Source of the DNA: Acidimicrobiia bacterium UBA4744
Lineage (GTDB): Bacteria > Actinomycetota > Acidimicrobiia > Spongiisociales > UBA4744
DNA length: 7,735 nt
NCBI GenBank assembly: GCA_002403855.1
Contig: DHIO01000028.1
Span: 53,439-61,173, forward strand
Reading direction: 5' to 3'
This document shows positions 5,614 through 7,735 of this stretch, piece after piece. The notes under the pieces were generated by a model. It did no database searches, was not told where the DNA came from, and was given only the letters and a program-made list of their open reading frames with translations. The stretch's first letter is position 1, and each line of letters starts with the position of its first letter. The position numbers were made by a program, and so were the translations under genes.

Positions 5614-5651
5614 GTCGCCCCGGCCGGTTCTGTGTCGCAGGTGCCCTCCTC
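5593..5651. repeat. Long inverted repeat in the HAD-rplM gap
   Basis: GAGGACGGGCAC (5593-5604) and GTGCCCTCCTC (5641-5651) are complementary over 11 bp with one bulged base, separated by 36 nt. One arm lies in the spacer of the candidate rplM promoter. It may be an operator-like dyad, a terminator-like stem for the HAD transcript (no U-tract follows), or chance in GC-rich DNA. Confidence 0.45.
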
Positions 5652-5722
5652 CCGTGTGGCCGGCGGCGCGTCCTCCCTTCGCACGATTCGACCGCCCGAG
5701 ACCTACCTCTATGGATAGTCGG

Positions 5723-6409
5723 CTAGTGACGTCCAGTCTTCACCAGATCGGGTAGCCCGGCGATCGATCTCACCGAGAGCTGATCAGGTGGTCCCAGCCC
5801 AAGCGGATCGATCAGCACGGCCGCCTGCAGCCCGGCGGCCCGGGCACCTCCCACGTCGTGGAAATGGGAATCACCCACGTACCAGACTCTGTCGGCAGGC
5901 ACGGCCAGCTCATCCAGTGCCACACCAAAGATGGCGGGATCCGGTTTTGACACGCCGACGTTCCCGCTGTCGATGATCAGCTCGAACAAGCCACCGAACC
6001 CCGCTGTGTCCAGAGCATCGGCGACGGTACCGTCGGAGTTGGAGACCACTCCCACCCGGTACCCGTCCTCCCGGAGCCCTTTCACCACGTCCCGAGCGCC
6101 GGGGAGGGGGTGGTTCCACATACCCTTGCCACCACCGAACGCAGTGGCCATGTCGGGTGACAGATCGGCACCGGCCAGGTCGAAGAAACGCTCCACCCAC
6201 CAGCGGAATACTCGGGGTTCGCCTGCTGCAAGCCGATCGGCATACTCGGCCATGGCCCGATAGTGGGCCCGGGTCAGGCGATCGGCAGATATGGCAGGAA
6301 GATCCCATCTCGCCAGGAAAGCATTGAACCGTTCGGGGTCGATGAGAACGAGGGTTCCGCCGGCGTCGAAGAGAACCACCTCCGGGTGGATCTTTGACTC
6401 CTTGCTCAA
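5723..6409 (-). CDS. HAD-superfamily hydrolase with DAGGTL motif I
   Basis: Predicted cytosolic 228-residue phosphatase or related hydrolase. Motif I is VVLFDAGGTLV (11-21) with nucleophile D15; the usual second Asp two residues later is Gly (G17). An alpha-helical cap follows (about 22-95). Motif II is VVSNSDG (S123), motif III VSKPDPAIF (K155), motif IV VGDSHFHDVGGARAAG with D180 and D185. TTG 6409 is chosen as start because a near-perfect ribosome binding site, GGAGGTGA (6421-6414), lies 7 nt upstream (from GGAGG) and because family similarity begins right there. The reading frame stays open to 6619, but that part only shadows truA. The start overlaps the truA stop by 4 nt (TTGA), so translation is coupled. 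DxGGT forms occur in HDHD3-like and dehalogenase-type HADs, so both phosphatase and other chemistry are possible. Substrate unknown. Confidence 0.85.
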   Translation of the reverse strand: MSKESKIHPEVVLFDAGGTLVLIDPERFNAFLARWDLPAISADRLTRAHYRAMAEYADRLAAGEPRVFRWWVERFFDLAGADLSPDMATAFGGGKGMWNHPLPGARDVVKGLREDGYRVGVVSNSDGTVADALDTAGFGGLFELIIDSGNVGVSKPDPAIFGVALDELAVPADRVWYVGDSHFHDVGGARAAGLQAAVLIDPLGLGPPDQLSVRSIAGLPDLVKTGRH

Positions 6410-7134
6410 TACTTCACCTCCCACAAGATCAAGCCGTGCGGGGGAGCAGCACCGCGGGCCGCGTTGCGATCCCGGGCGGCAATGATATCCGGAACCGTGT
6501 GGGGGTCGAGCTTGCCGCGCCCGGCGTCCACACACACGGCTACCAGGGAGCGCACCATCTGACGGCAGAACGAGGTGGCGCAAACGTCGAAAACCAGGTG
6601 ACCATCTACCGCCTCCCACTGCGCCCGGAGCACGGTCCGTTCGGTAGACCTCCCCTCCGCTCGGCGGCAGAACGACGCAAAGTCATGCAAACCGATGAAA
6701 TGAGAAGCCGCAGCATTCATCGCGTCCAGATCCAGGGGATGGGGAACATGCCAGACCACATGGCGCTCGAGAGGGTCGAGTAGCGGGTTGTTCACCACCC
6801 GATATCGGTACGTGCGCGACCGGGCCGAGAAACGGGCGTCGAAGTCGTCGGGGACTACCCGACAGGACCGCACGACCATCTCATCGCCCACCATCTTGTT
6901 GAGGGATCGGGCTGTTCGCTCCGTATCCAACTCCCGGTCGCACCAGAAGCTCACCACCTGGCCGCGGGTATGGACTCCCGCGTCGGTCCTTCCGGCCACC
7001 ACAGTGGTGACGGGGCCGGTGATCCTGAACAGAGCCTCTTCCAGAACTGCCTGGACGGTACGGACGCCGGCCTGCACAGCGTACCCGTGGAATCCGGAAC
7101 CGTCGTATCCGAAGTCGAGCCGGTAGGTGGGCAT
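6406..7134 (-). CDS. truA: tRNA pseudouridine(38-40) synthase TruA
   Basis: Isomerises uridines 38-40 in the anticodon stem-loop of tRNAs to pseudouridine. The protein has 242 residues, normal for the family. It begins MPTYRLDFGYDGSGFHGYAV; the catalytic Asp is D51 in AGRTDAGVHTRGQV (47-60). Other family segments are FDARFSARSRTYRYRV (98-113), GLHDFASFCR (148-157), and SFCRQMVRSLV (188-198) near the C-terminus. ATG 7134 is preferred over upstream codons of the open frame (to 7215) because homology starts there and the upstream part overlaps the preceding gene. The ribosome binding site is weak (AGGACGG, 12 nt away). The gap to the Yip1-like gene is 17 nt, and the HAD gene overlaps its end. 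In many Actinobacteria truA lies between rplQ and rplM; here other genes occupy both adjacent positions. Confidence 0.96.
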   Translation of the reverse strand: MPTYRLDFGYDGSGFHGYAVQAGVRTVQAVLEEALFRITGPVTTVVAGRTDAGVHTRGQVVSFWCDRELDTERTARSLNKMVGDEMVVRSCRVVPDDFDARFSARSRTYRYRVVNNPLLDPLERHVVWHVPHPLDLDAMNAAASHFIGLHDFASFCRRAEGRSTERTVLRAQWEAVDGHLVFDVCATSFCRQMVRSLVAVCVDAGRGKLDPHTVPDIIAARDRNAARGAAPPHGLILWEVKY

Positions 7135-7151
7135 GGGATGAAAAGACCGTC

Positions 7152-7688
7152 CTAGAAGAATCGGAAAATCGGGGCGAGGTCCCCCCCGATGCCGATCAAC
7201 TGAAGGACCCACCAAACGGCAATGGCCATGACAGCCGAGAGGGCGGCCTGGCGCAGATCAAGATCGAATATCGCCTGCGCAGCCACGGCCAGGCTGGCAC
7301 CGAACCACACGAGCGCAACGAAGATGACCAGCTGGGTGAATCCCGAGGGTACGAAGAACGCACCGATCAGGAGCAGCAGCGGAGTATGAGAGAACCCGGT
7401 CAGTCGCAGAGCCGTGGCAAAGGCTCCCTGCCCCTGGAAGAGCTTCGTGGCAGCCAGCCACAGTCCTCCCGCCAGCACCAGCCAGCCGACCAGTCCGCCG
7501 AGCATGAACCAGAGCATTCGAATCAGATCAAATCCGACGATTGAGCCGGCGATGATGCCGAGGTAGATCAGCCCGTAGACCAACGCGACGGCCAAAACGG
7601 AGTTTCCCGTGGCGTAGCTGTCGAAGAAGAGCTCCGTGTAGAGCTTCTTGTCGAGCCGGGCCGCCCTGATCATCTGGTTGAACAGCAT
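7152..7688 (-). CDS. Yip1-like multipass membrane protein
   Basis: A 178-residue integral membrane protein of unknown function. About five hydrophobic segments can be seen, near residues 30-51, 56-80, 102-114, 118-140 and 146-167. A short charged amphipathic N-terminus, with RAARLDKKLYTELFFD (8-23), precedes them. The topology and the N-terminal helix with a LYxELFFD-like stretch resemble the Yip1-domain fold, but this is recognition by overall pattern, not by a decisive motif. No signal peptide or catalytic residues are evident. ATG 7688 is the first start; its upstream region has no clear ribosome binding site, and M6 (ATG 7673) is an alternative. The gene runs 17 nt before truA and is probably co-transcribed. 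A heptamer repeat array lies 26 nt upstream. Confidence 0.65.
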   Translation of the reverse strand: MLFNQMIRAARLDKKLYTELFFDSYATGNSVLAVALVYGLIYLGIIAGSIVGFDLIRMLWFMLGGLVGWLVLAGGLWLAATKLFQGQGAFATALRLTGFSHTPLLLLIGAFFVPSGFTQLVIFVALVWFGASLAVAAQAIFDLDLRQAALSAVMAIAVWWVLQLIGIGGDLAPIFRFF

Positions 7689-7713
7689 GCGCGGAGGGTA
7701 GTACTCAGTATTG

Positions 7714-7735
7714 GGTACCAGGTACCAGGTACCAG
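7714..7735 (-). repeat. Heptamer tandem repeat array, right edge
   Basis: Three perfect plus-strand copies of GGTACCA plus one base, running off the window. Read on the minus strand the unit is ACCTGGT, so it belongs to the same ACCTGRW family as the arrays at 1-21 and 794-822. It lies upstream of the Yip1-like gene. Each unit contains the palindrome GGTACC, so the array can fold on itself. Confidence 0.9.

Noticed and set aside
5723..6619. 298-residue extended version of the HAD protein
   Set aside because: The first 70 residues are an Arg/Pro-rich shadow of truA; the ribosome binding site and motif position support TTG 6409.
6406..7215. Longer truA starting at 7215
   Set aside because: The extra 27 residues overlap the Yip1-like gene and do not resemble TruA; ATG 7134 begins the conserved sequence.

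Overview
The window looks like chromosomal DNA from a GC-rich actinobacterium, most likely Acidimicrobiia-like. The reasons are the gene order truA - rplM - rpsI - glmM - glmS - acpS, which is typical of Actinobacteria, the sequence of the L13 and S9 proteins, and the short S9 without an N-terminal extension. This placement is an inference from remembered gene order and protein sequence.

Layout. A lone class I SAM-dependent methyltransferase lies on the plus strand (49-774). Everything else is on the minus strand and reads from right to left: a five-helix Yip1-like membrane protein (7688-7152), tRNA pseudouridine synthase TruA (7134-6406), a HAD-family hydrolase starting at TTG and overlapping truA by 4 nt (6409-5723), a 183-nt gap with a likely promoter and leader hairpin, ribosomal proteins L13 and S9 (5539-4689), phosphoglucosamine mutase GlmM (4685-3336), a 271-nt leader, glucosamine-6-phosphate synthase GlmS (3064-1238) and holo-ACP synthase AcpS (1214-840). 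No stretch of more than 300 nt lacks a gene.

The main discovery is in the glmM-glmS gap. It holds a GlcN6P-responsive glmS self-cleaving ribozyme (about 3278-3132, minus strand). The conserved core strings, P1, P2, P4 and a GNRA-capped P4.1 can all be drawn, and cleavage is predicted between A3278 and G3277. This class is best known from Firmicutes. Downstream of it a 9-bp hairpin occludes the glmS Shine-Dalgarno sequence, and a 14-nt palindrome could compete with ribozyme helix P4. GlmS makes GlcN6P and GlmM consumes it, so the ribozyme gives product feedback at the step between the two genes. I see no convincing promoter in the gap, so the ribozyme may cut a polycistronic rplM-rpsI-glmM-glmS message.

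A second pattern is a family of 7-bp tandem repeats with the shared unit ACCTGRW. It appears at the left edge (1-21), between the convergent methyltransferase and acpS genes (794-822), and, read on the minus strand, at the right edge (7714-7735). The arrays sit only at borders of transcription units. The methyltransferase is bracketed by two of them in the same orientation.
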